Shown piece by piece: positions 1 through 7,090 of a stretch of 10,000 nt of DNA. The notes under the pieces were generated by a model. It was not told the origin of the DNA. It did no database searches and saw only the letters and a list, made by a program, of their open reading frames with translations. The position numbers and the translations under genes were made by a program. Within the stretch, counting starts at the first letter, position 1. Every line of letters starts with the position of its first letter. Source of the DNA: Treponema sp. (GTDB taxonomy: Bacteria; Spirochaetota; Spirochaetia; Treponematales; Breznakiellaceae); the NCBI GenBank assembly GCA_020216655.1, contig JAIWNU010000027.1:1-10000 (forward strand), read 5' to 3'.

Positions 1-1298
1 TCTTTAAAGAGACTGTTGACCATCCGGCGCTCTTCGTCTGTATTTGCAATCTTTGCAAGTTCTTCGAGTACATAACGCCGCTGCGGACAGCTTGTGCCGC
101 GGCACTGCTTATCGCTCCTGAGAACCTTATGAACATAATCGTTGGTTTGCTTAAGGAAAATGCAATAAAAAGCTATCTGATGTTCCAACTCTTCCTTGGT
201 TATGGCAATTTGCTGCAAGGTTCGGAAAAAATTAAGCAAAATCGTTTTTTGCTCTTCCTGGTTTTCATTGATTCTGTCTATAGCTCTCCGCATATAAGCA
301 TGGAGTTTGCCCGATGCATCATCGTATTCCTTCAGCAAGGTTTCAAACTCCTGCAGGATTGAATCCATGGTATACAGGTCTCGGACTTGCTCTTCGCGGC
401 TTTTTTTCATTGAAGTAACCGTATCTTTTATAGAAAGGCTGATACCCTTCGTCGTTTCCTCGGTAGACTGGGCAAGCCGGCGGAGTTCCCGGGCCAAGAA
501 TGAAAAAGACTCGGCGCCCCGGACCTTGGAGGCTTCTATGCTCAGATTCAAGGAAATCATCTTTATTTTTTCGGTCACATCTTCTACCTGGCTAAACTGA
601 GCAAAAGTATCTTCAATTTTTTTGGATGAACGTCCCAGCTCCTCTAAAACTGCCTTTTTTGCTCCCTCGGCTCGTTTGGCATATTCTTCCATATTTATCC
701 GGTACCGCTGGGAAAAATCGGTAAAGGTACTTTGCTGCTCCCCAAATTCCTTGATAACCTCGCTGATAAACTCCTGATTTTGGTCGTTCATCAACTTTAT
801 TTTATTGAGATTTTCCAGGGCATCTTTGTTGACTACCCCCCATTCACGGTCAATGAGGGCATTCCAGCGTCCGTCTATATCCACGGGGATATGAACTGGA
901 CAGAGGGTGTCCAAAGACCGCTTATACGCCGCAAGATCCTCTGCCTTTCTTTCTGCTTCTCGCAACTGCAATTCCAAACGAGACTTTTCATCGACCATTG
1001 CTTTAATTGCATCACTGAGCTTTCCACAAAGCTCATCCATATCTGAAGCTGTTAAAGCTATGTCCTTATTAGTGTTTGGCAAAAGGGATCTAACATCTTC
1101 CATTACCTGTTCCATATGGAGTAGTTGACGCCTAATTCTCCGATCCTCTCGGATAAAAACAATAGCCCACACCAGGAACAGGGATAAAAAGAACCAAATG
1201 CCAGCCTTAAGAATCAACAACGAAAGAGCAGCTCCTATTACAAGGGCAAAAAATAAAATCCATCTCATAAAATATTTAGTCATGCGATACATTTCCAT
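1..1298 (-). CDS. Membrane-anchored methyl-accepting chemotaxis-like protein with degenerate signalling tip (partial, C-terminus off left edge)
   Basis: The minus strand is open from ATG at 1298 through base 1 with no stop, giving at least 432 residues. Residues about 13-33 and 34-52 form two adjacent hydrophobic helices (WILFFALVIGAAL and IWFFLSLFLVWAIVFI), a membrane hairpin without a periplasmic domain. The rest is long, charged and helical, as in cytoplasmic chemoreceptor coiled coils. Residues about 248-275 resemble the receptor hairpin tip: SLNLSIEAS (I254-S257), then FLARELRRLAQST. The glycine-rich turn GExGxGF of normal receptors is replaced by VRGAESF and appears one residue shorter. 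CheA/CheW coupling may therefore be altered (inference). A Cys/His-containing tail (H373, C399, C404) continues out of the window. No good Shine-Dalgarno sequence precedes 1298; ATG at 1292 or 1283 are alternatives. It is divergent from the PAS/HD-GYP gene. Receptor-like class fairly sure, ligand unknown. Confidence 0.75.
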   Translation of the reverse strand, partial: MEMYRMTKYFMRWILFFALVIGAALSLLILKAGIWFFLSLFLVWAIVFIREDRRIRRQLLHMEQVMEDVRSLLPNTNKDIALTASDMDELCGKLSDAIKAMVDEKSRLELQLREAERKAEDLAAYKRSLDTLCPVHIPVDIDGRWNALIDREWGVVNKDALENLNKIKLMNDQNQEFISEVIKEFGEQQSTFTDFSQRYRINMEEYAKRAEGAKKAVLEELGRSSKKIEDTFAQFSQVEDVTEKIKMISLNLSIEASKVRGAESFSFLARELRRLAQSTEETTKGISLSIKDTVTSMKKSREEQVRDLYTMDSILQEFETLLKEYDDASGKLHAYMRRAIDRINENQEEQKTILLNFFRTLQQIAITKEELEHQIAFYCIFLKQTNDYVHKVLRSDKQCRGTSCPQRRYVLEELAKIANTDEERRMVNSLFK

Positions 1299-1416
1299 CG
1301 TTTTTAATTATCGAACAATTTATCAATAACTCAAGTCCAAACTTGCAATTTGCCCTATATTTTATAAAATTGATAAGGGTTTGGCAGAAAAATACCGTCT
1401 GTGAACAAGCAGAGTA
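1299..1416. promoter_or_regulatory. AT-rich divergent intergenic region, probable promoters in both directions
   Basis: These 118 bp separate the chemoreceptor-like gene (minus) from the PAS/HD-GYP gene (plus). For the minus strand, TTGCAA (1348-1343) and TGATAA (1325-1320) are 17 bp apart and could be a weak promoter leaving a leader of roughly 15 nt. On the plus strand TTGCAA/TTGCCC motifs around 1343-1355 have no well-spaced -10 partner. Two small symmetrical elements are present: CAAGT-CCAA-ACTTG at 1332-1345 and the 12-bp palindrome ATTTTATAAAAT at 1359-1370. None is strong enough to assign to a regulator. Confidence 0.3.
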
Positions 1417-1545
1417 ATGATGGAAAGATGGGATAAACTTTCTATAGAAGAAAATATCCGCAAACTTCTGACTAACAAGCTAGGTCCGCTCGAACTATCC
1501 CACGAAGATGTCACTCAGCTCGCACAGGAATTAAATGTATACTAC

Positions 1546-1548
1546 TAG
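1546..1548 (+). other. In-frame TAG stop within the PAS/HD-GYP gene (codon 44)
   Basis: TAG follows GTA TAC TAC and precedes GAA ATA CAA TAC CAA AAT. The encoded text on both sides matches the linker that often precedes PAS domains, of the form V-[HY]-Q-x-E-L-x-x-Q-N-E-E-L, with the stop at the variable x. One base change from CAG, GAG, AAG, TTG or TGG would give this codon. Frame and homology are unbroken across it. Confidence 0.85.
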
Positions 1549-2859
1549 GAAATACAATACCAAAATGATGAACTGCAACGAGTTACTGAAGAACTGGCTG
1601 TATCGGAACGGCAATTTAAAAACCTCTTTACCCTTGCTCCTGTTGGCTATGTCATTCATTCCCTGCAGGGAGATATACGCAAAATTAACCGTTATATGGA
1701 ACAGCTTTTAGAAGCCAAACAAGAGCTTTTGCTAAAATTTCCCTTTTCCCAATGGATTTATCCAGAGGATCAGGACCGGTACTATCATTTTTTAAATCGC
1801 TTAAAAAAACAAAATAACCGCATGCAGCAAAGCATTCAATTGCGTTTGGTCAGCACAAGTGGGAAAATGATTCCGGTTATCCTGTCCTGCGTTGCTGATC
1901 CGGAAGATCCTAGTCTTTATTGGACAAGCTGTGTCGACAATACGGTAGAACAGGCCTATAAACACGAAATACAAGTTATCAACCGGGATCTCATTCGATT
2001 CAAGACAAGACTCGATTTAATCATGGACCAAAGCAAGGTAGCCTGGTGGTCCATGGAGATTGCATCAGGTCAGGTTACCTGCGGAACAAACAAGTTTACC
2101 CTTTTAGGACTGCCAGCACAACCGGAACCGGTCCATTATACCTTTTTTACGAGCCTTGTTCATCCTGAAGATCTGGACAGGATAAACAAAGCCATGGAAC
2201 AGACCATCCGGTATGGAATTCCCTATGAAGCAGAATACCGAATACGGCATACCGACGGGAGCTATCGCTGGTTCCGCGATATTGGGTTTGTCGATACCAC
2301 CCAAACAGGAGATAAAACACATGTATCCGGCCTCGTACAGGATATCACCCTTATTAAAAACCTATCCCAGAGGCTGGGATCGGAGGTACGCCGCTATAAG
2401 GTCTTGTTTTCCAACCTCCCCGTAGGACTCTTGCTTTTTAAAAATCACCGTCTTGTCATGGCAAATCCATTGGCCCGCCGTTATCTTGGATTAGCCCGGA
2501 AGGATATAGGGATGCATATCGACAGTATTTTTAGGCGTTTTTCCATATATAACAAATTTCACACACCCTTAAAGACCGAAAGTTCACTAAAATGCTACAA
2601 TCTTATGAACCATATCATTCAAATTTCCGATGCGGACCATAATGTACGGTATTACCAGTTGCAGGCTATCTGCAAGGATCCATCCACAGACTGTATCGTA
2701 TCTTTGGAAGATATTTCGGAACTTGAAAAAAACAGACAGTTAGTGGAAAAGTCTAGAAACACCCTGCAGCTCTTTATGGATAATATCCCCGAGCCGGTCA
2801 TTATTACCGACCAATCTGGCAGCATAATCCAAGTTAACGACAGTCTGCTCCGCTTGTAT

Positions 2860-2862
2860 TGA
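2860..2862 (+). other. In-frame TGA stop within PAS4 of the PAS/HD-GYP gene (codon 482)
   Basis: The sequence reads VNDSLLRLY, stop, YSRDELIGQNPRIL. In PAS domains this segment is normally VNxAFxxLTGYSREELIGxNPRIL, so the stop replaces the conserved glycine. A single G-to-T change of GGA explains it. The frame is maintained downstream through the whole HD-GYP domain. Confidence 0.88.
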
Positions 2863-3744
2863 TACAGCAGGGACGAGTTAATAGGTCAAAATCCTCGTAT
2901 TTTAAATCCCGGCAAAAACACTTACAATGAACTGGGTTATTCCGATACCTATTATGACAGGCAGTTTACCCAATTATGGGAAAGCCTGCTTAATCCGCAG
3001 ATCGGTTCCTGGCAGGGAAGACTTATCAATAAAACAAAAACCGGAACCCTGGTTACAGTGGATATTTCAATTAAAACTATTTTCGATCATTCAGAAAAAG
3101 CCCAGTTTTTTGTAGCCCTTCCCTACGATATTTCCAATATTGACCAGGAAACAAAAAAGCAAAAGGTCGAATTGTATAACAAACTGGTTGAACTGTCTGC
3201 ATTGCGGGATAATGAAACGGGACATCATATGCAGCGGGTCGGACTGTATGCAGCCCTTATGGCCAGGGCTATCGGTATGCCCGAAAGTTACTGTGAGGAC
3301 CTGCAAGTATTCGCTCCACTCCACGATGTAGGAAAGGTAGGCATCCCCGACTCCATATTGCTTGCTCCCCGTAAACTTACTGACGAAGAATTTGCAATCA
3401 TGAAAAATCATACGATCCTGGGCCACACCATTTTGTCCGGTTCTTCGGATCTTGAAATGGCAAGCCTTATCTGCAAACACCACCATGAGCGGTATGACGG
3501 GACTGGCTACCCGGATAAATTAGCCGGCAGGGCCATTCCCCTGGCAGCCCGCTTAACTACCATTTCCGATGTGTATGATGCTCTCCGGTCCCGCAGACCC
3601 TATAAAGAACCCTGGACACACCAAGAAGCTATGGATGAGATAAAAAAAGGAAGGGGTACCCTCTTTGACCCTGAGTTGGTAGATGTATTTATTGCGCTGG
3701 AAAACACGGTATTAAATATTTACACCCTATTGCCGGACAATGAG

Positions 3745-4158
3745 TTATAGATAATGAAATTTCTTCAAAAGTTCTATTAACGTATCTTCTTTTACGGGCT
3801 TTGTAACATAGGCATCGCATTCTTCGGCAAAGGCCCCGGCAATATGTTTGAGATCATCCATGCCGGTAACCATAATAACCCTGAAATTATTAAATTTATA
3901 TTCGGAAAAGGTCGTATCCTGACGCAGCCGCAATAGCAGATCATGACCAGTACCATCGGGGAGCATAATATCCAGCAAAATTAAGCCATAGGGGTTTCGA
4001 TTTGCCAGAGCCAGGGAAAGGGCTTGTATAGCCTCTTGAACAGAACCTGCAATATCAGCTTGGAACCCCAAGCGCTGCAAGAGGTAACGCATGTATTCCT
4101 GCTGGGTCTTCTCATCTTCCACGATAAGAACTAGCGGCTTCTGTGTCATGGTCTCCAT
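3745..4158 (-). CDS. Stand-alone receiver-domain (CheY-like) response regulator
   Basis: A 137-residue protein made almost entirely of one receiver domain. It has the acidic pocket VEDE (E14, D15), the phospho-acceptor D63 in LLDIMLPDGTG, the switch threonine T98 in VTG, and the conserved K120 in TKPV. There is no output domain, so it probably acts by protein-protein contact after phosphorylation by a histidine kinase that is not in this window. A small insertion (DTTFSEYKFNN, about 81-91) lies before the beta-4 strand. Its 3' end overlaps the convergent PAS/HD-GYP gene by 6 bp (TAA 3747-3745), and it diverges from gcvT. The start is uncertain: ATG 4158 has no clear Shine-Dalgarno sequence; ATG 4149 has GGAG three bases upstream. 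Partnership with the neighbouring signalling genes is inferred from position only. Confidence 0.9.
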   Translation of the reverse strand: METMTQKPLVLIVEDEKTQQEYMRYLLQRLGFQADIAGSVQEAIQALSLALANRNPYGLILLDIMLPDGTGHDLLLRLRQDTTFSEYKFNNFRVIMVTGMDDLKHIAGAFAEECDAYVTKPVKEDTLIELLKKFHYL

Positions 4159-4201
4159 GATACGTTGATATGCCGGTCTTTATCAAGCACCTACATTTTT
4201 C

Positions 4202-4230
4202 TTGCCCACCCTCTAAAAGGGGCATATAAT
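4202..4230 (+). promoter_or_regulatory. Sigma-70-type promoter of the gcv operon
   Basis: TTGCCC (4202-4207) and a perfect TATAAT (4225-4230) are separated by 17 bp, 19 bp upstream of the gcvT start. Transcription would begin near 4236-4237, right at the AAGAGGAA Shine-Dalgarno sequence, giving a leader of about 12 nt. The spacer holds a small inverted repeat, CCCT-CTAAA-AGGG (4209-4221), which could be a repressor site, although chance is also likely. Confidence 0.7.
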
Positions 4231-4248
4231 GGCCTCAAGAGGAACATT

Positions 4249-5367
4249 ATGAAAACCACACTCCTGCATTCTTGGCACGAGGCGGCAGGCGCCCGCTTTG
4301 CTCCCTTTGCCGGTTTTGATATGCCAATCCAATACCCCAGCGGGGCTATCGAAGAACACCGACTTACCCGACGTTCGGTAGGCCTTTTTGATATTGACCA
4401 CATGGGACAGGTGCTCATATGGGGCCCCGGTGCGGGAGAAGTCCTTTCCCGTCTCGTCTCGAACCGTATTCTCGACATGCAGGGCGGCGAAGCCCGCTAT
4501 GCCCTGCTTTTGAATGAACAGGGCGGCGTCATCGACGACCTTTTTATCTATCGCTTAGCGCCGACGGCGACCATGATTGATCCCTGGTTCGTGGTGGTGA
4601 ACGCTTCCAATCGGGATACGGATGTGGCCTATTTCAGGGAGCATATAAAATCCCCCATCGAGGTACAGGATATTTCCGACGAAACCTATATGATCGCAGT
4701 ACAGGGTCCCAAGGCGGTTCAGCTCATCGACAGCATGACCGGCGGGCGACTCTCTGCCACAAAACGCTTTACCATGACCGAAGCCCCTATCGCGGAGGTT
4801 CCCTGCAAGATCGGCAGGACCGGCTATACCGGAGAAGACGGGGCTGAACTCTTTTACCCGGCGGATAAGGCTCAGTATCTTTGGGAATTCATCCTGGAAA
4901 GGGCAAAAAAAGAAGGAATCGAAGCAGGCCCGGTGGGCCTTGCAGCCCGGGACTCACTCCGATTCGAGGCAGGCATGCCCCTCCACGGTCATGAAATCAG
5001 CCCCGACATCACCCCCCTCGAGGCCCTTCTATCCTGGGCCTGCGATTTCGAAAAGGACTTTATCGGCAAAAAAGCCCTGCTTGAACTAAAGGCCCGGGGC
5101 CTTTCCCGGAAACTGGTTACCCTTAATGTTTCTGGTGGTGTTCCGCGGGAGGGCTATCCCATCCTTGACAGGGAAGGCAGGGAAATAGGAAAGTGTGTTG
5201 CCGGCATGTACTGCCCCACCACGGAAACCTATTCGGCAAACGCCTTTGTGCCCCCAACCTTTGCCAAGGCAGGCACCGAACTTGCGGTGGCAATCCGAGG
5301 CAATGCCAAACCGGCGGTCGTTGTACAACGGCCCCTATATGTTCCAACCTACAGGAGAAACACATGA
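4249..5367 (+). CDS. gcvT: Glycine cleavage system T protein (aminomethyltransferase)
   Basis: A 372-residue protein, close to the usual length of about 360-370. It transfers the aminomethyl group carried on lipoyl-GcvH to tetrahydrofolate, releasing ammonia and 5,10-methylene-THF. Family motifs are in order: AGFDMPIQYP (21-30), FDIDHMG (47-53, usually FDVSHMG), GGVIDDL (92-98) with the presumed catalytic Asp (D96), NASNRD (118-123), GRTGYTGEDGAELF (189-202), and RDSLRFEAGMPLHGHEI (234-250). The ATG at 4249 is chosen because AAGAGGAA (4237-4244) is correctly spaced and the protein then begins like other GcvT proteins. The in-frame ATG at 4165 would add 28 unrelated residues and lies upstream of the promoter. 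First gene of the operon; its stop overlaps gcvH by 4 bp. Confidence 0.96.
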   Translation: MKTTLLHSWHEAAGARFAPFAGFDMPIQYPSGAIEEHRLTRRSVGLFDIDHMGQVLIWGPGAGEVLSRLVSNRILDMQGGEARYALLLNEQGGVIDDLFIYRLAPTATMIDPWFVVVNASNRDTDVAYFREHIKSPIEVQDISDETYMIAVQGPKAVQLIDSMTGGRLSATKRFTMTEAPIAEVPCKIGRTGYTGEDGAELFYPADKAQYLWEFILERAKKEGIEAGPVGLAARDSLRFEAGMPLHGHEISPDITPLEALLSWACDFEKDFIGKKALLELKARGLSRKLVTLNVSGGVPREGYPILDREGREIGKCVAGMYCPTTETYSANAFVPPTFAKAGTELAVAIRGNAKPAVVVQRPLYVPTYRRNT

Positions 5368-5747
5368 AACTGGACGAACGCTGTCGTTATGCAAAAACCC
5401 ATGAATGGGCCCGGAGAGAGGGCAACGAACTAGTCATCGGTATTTCCGACCATGCCCAGCATAGTCTCGGAGATATTGTGTTTGTAGATCTACCCAAGGT
5501 CGGCGCCAGTTTCGGTGCAGGAGCCGCCTTTGGCGTGGTAGAATCGGTTAAGGCCGCCAGCGATATATATGTTCCCGTGGCCGGTAAAATTACCGCGGTA
5601 AACAGCCAACTCCAGGACTCACCGGATCTTATCAACAAGGCTCCCTATGGGGATGGATGGATTGTTCGTCTTGCCCCTGAAGATCCCAGCGCTTTTGATA
5701 GGCTCCTTTCTCCTGCGGACTATGAAAAAATAGCAGCGGAGGATTAA
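5364..5747 (+). CDS. gcvH: Glycine cleavage system H protein (lipoyl carrier)
   Basis: A 127-residue protein, the normal GcvH length (about 125-130). It carries the aminomethyl intermediate on a lipoylated lysine between the P, T and L proteins. The lipoylation site is K63 in VVESVKAASDIY; other family features are YAKTHEWA near the N-terminus, GISDHAQHSLGDIVFVDLP (26-44), and the C-terminal NKAPYGDGW segment. The start ATG at 5364 overlaps the gcvT stop (ATGA) and has AGGAG at 5353-5357. An upstream in-frame start at 5193 would lie inside gcvT and is not used. The overlap suggests translational coupling. No lipoate ligase or synthase gene is nearby, so lipoylation depends on genes elsewhere. 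Confidence 0.97.
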   Translation: MKLDERCRYAKTHEWARREGNELVIGISDHAQHSLGDIVFVDLPKVGASFGAGAAFGVVESVKAASDIYVPVAGKITAVNSQLQDSPDLINKAPYGDGWIVRLAPEDPSAFDRLLSPADYEKIAAED

Positions 5748-5749
5748 TC

Positions 5750-7090
5750 GTGCCCTATATTCCGGTTACCGATGCCCAGCGGGAGGACATGCTCCACCGC
5801 CTCGGTCTTCTATCGCTGGAGGACCTCTTTACCGATATTCCCGAGGAACACAGATTCCCTGCCCTTAATTTAGAATCAGGCAAAAGCGAACTTGAAGTCC
5901 TGCGGGAACTGGCGGGGATTGCGAATGCAAACGCCCATGGAGACAGTTACCTCTGGTTTTTGGGAGCCGGAGCCTATGACCACTTTATTCCGGCGGTCGT
6001 GCCCGCCCTGGCATCCCGGGGAGAATTCCTCACCGCCTACACACCCTATCAGCCAGAAGTAAGCCAGGGAACCCTGCAGGCTATTTTTGAATACCAAAGC
6101 ATGGTAGCCGAACTTACCGGCATGGATGCGGTCAACGCAAGCCATTATGACGGTGCTACCGCGCTTGCGGAAGCGGTTCTCATGGGATTAAAAAACACCG
6201 AAGGCCACAAACGGATACTTCTTCCCCAAGGGTTGCATCCTGAATATAAGGCAGTAATTAAAACCTACCTTTCTGCCTTTGAATGTATTATAGAAGAATA
6301 TGAGGGGTCACCCGCCGCTGCTGCATCGGCCCTTTCGCAGCCAGACCTGGCGATTCTCGTGGCTTCCTATCCAGACTTTTTTGGCTCCATACCCGACCTC
6401 TCCGGCGCTGCCGAGGCGGTCCATGCAAAGGGCGGCCTTTTCGCGGTTCATGCGGATCCCATCATGCTGGGGCTTTTTAAAAGCCCCGGCGCCTGGGGTG
6501 CGGATATTGTAACCGCCGAAGGCCAAAGCCTTGGAAATGACCTGAATTATGGCGGCCCCTTCCTTGGAATTATGGGGACCACCAATGCGTTAATCCGCCG
6601 GCTTCCGGGCCGCCTGGTGGGAGAGACCCGGGATGCCCAGGGCCGCCGGGGCTTTGTACTTACCCTTGTGGCCCGGGAACAGCATATTAGGCGCGAAAAG
6701 GCCGTATCCAACATCTGCTCGAACCAGGGACTCATGGCCCTGCGGTCCTGCATCTATTTAGCCATGATGGGCAAAGCGGGCCTGCGGGAAGCGGCGGAAC
6801 TATGCTGGCACAATGCCCACTTTGCCGCGCAAAAAGTCGCCGCCATTCCGGGCTTTTCTGTAAAACCGGGCCTTTTCTTTAAAGAATTTGTGGTCCACAC
6901 GCCGCTTCCCGCAGAGGTGCTGGCAGAGAAGCTCTATCGAAACCATATCGTACCAGGGCTGCCGCTTTCCCGCTACTTCCCGGAGCGGACCCATGAACTG
7001 TTGGTCTGTGCAACCGAAAAACATAGCAGAAGCGACATTGAGGACCTGGCTACAGCCTTAACCGAAGCTTCCAGGGAGGCAAAAAGATGA
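5750..7090 (+). CDS. gcvPA: Glycine dehydrogenase (decarboxylating) subunit 1 (P protein, N-terminal half)
   Basis: A 446-residue protein, the usual length of the split P-protein alpha subunit. With GcvPB it forms the PLP enzyme that decarboxylates glycine and loads the aminomethyl group onto GcvH. Diagnostic segments are LGAGAYDHFIP (71-81), YTPYQPEVSQG (97-107) and NASHYDGATALAEA (129-142). The histidine in NASHYDG is usually Met or Leu, a minor variation. Translation begins at GTG 5750, two bases after the gcvH stop, with GGAGGA at 5738-5743; the next residues (PYIP) match the family N-terminus. This subunit lacks the PLP lysine, which is in GcvPB, as expected for the split form. Its stop overlaps gcvPB by 4 bp. 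Confidence 0.96.
   Translation: MPYIPVTDAQREDMLHRLGLLSLEDLFTDIPEEHRFPALNLESGKSELEVLRELAGIANANAHGDSYLWFLGAGAYDHFIPAVVPALASRGEFLTAYTPYQPEVSQGTLQAIFEYQSMVAELTGMDAVNASHYDGATALAEAVLMGLKNTEGHKRILLPQGLHPEYKAVIKTYLSAFECIIEEYEGSPAAAASALSQPDLAILVASYPDFFGSIPDLSGAAEAVHAKGGLFAVHADPIMLGLFKSPGAWGADIVTAEGQSLGNDLNYGGPFLGIMGTTNALIRRLPGRLVGETRDAQGRRGFVLTLVAREQHIRREKAVSNICSNQGLMALRSCIYLAMMGKAGLREAAELCWHNAHFAAQKVAAIPGFSVKPGLFFKEFVVHTPLPAEVLAEKLYRNHIVPGLPLSRYFPERTHELLVCATEKHSRSDIEDLATALTEASREAKR

Larger units (their letters stand above)
1417..3750 (+). pseudogene. Multi-PAS sensor / HD-GYP cyclic-di-GMP phosphodiesterase, interrupted by two in-frame stop codons
   Basis: One frame runs from ATG 1417 (or ATG 1420) to TAG 3748-3750, about 777 codons, broken only by TAG at codon 44 and TGA at codon 482. 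An in-frame TGA at 1402 excludes an earlier start. Residues 34-65 are the helical linker typical before PAS domains (ELNVYY, stop, EIQYQNDEL). PAS1 is about 66-175 (LFTLAPVGYVIH). PAS2 with its PAC part is about 199-315 (YRIRHTDGSYRWFRDIG). PAS3 is about 326-438. PAS4 is about 450-545 and contains the TGA. The HD-GYP domain follows from about 585, with HDVGKVGIPD (HD 636-637) and HHERYDGTGYP (GYP 697-699), so all metal-binding and signature residues are present. No membrane helix is seen, so it would be a cytosolic sensor hydrolysing c-di-GMP (family knowledge). No Shine-Dalgarno sequence precedes the internal starts at 1696 (ATG) or 3058 (GTG), so separate translation of the pieces looks unlikely. 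Without frameshifts, decay would be very recent; readthrough or sequence error remain possible. Confidence 0.8.

Noticed and set aside
129..1128. Several short plus-strand open frames
   Set aside because: The minus strand here encodes one continuous chemoreceptor-like protein with membrane helices and the signalling-tip motif.
2860..2862. TGA as a selenocysteine codon
   Set aside because: The aligned residue in PAS domains is glycine, not cysteine, and no obvious SECIS-type hairpin is seen just downstream.
3091..3486. 131-codon open frame on the minus strand
   Set aside because: It lies opposite the HD-GYP domain, has no recognisable protein features, and is explained as a shadow frame.
1417..3750. 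Phase-variable gene switched by repeat slippage
   Set aside because: Neither stop lies at a homopolymer or short tandem repeat and the frame does not change, so slippage cannot create or remove them.
3740..3760. Shared terminator between the HD-GYP gene and the receiver gene
   Set aside because: The coding ends overlap by 6 bp and no GC stem with a U-run is present.
4165..4248. Upstream ATG at 4165 as gcvT start
   Set aside because: It would add 28 residues unlike any GcvT, lacks a Shine-Dalgarno sequence, and lies upstream of the promoter's expected start site.
5193..5363. N-terminal extension of gcvH from 5193
   Set aside because: It lies wholly inside gcvT in another frame and is not part of the H-protein fold; ATG 5364 has a good Shine-Dalgarno sequence and standard length.
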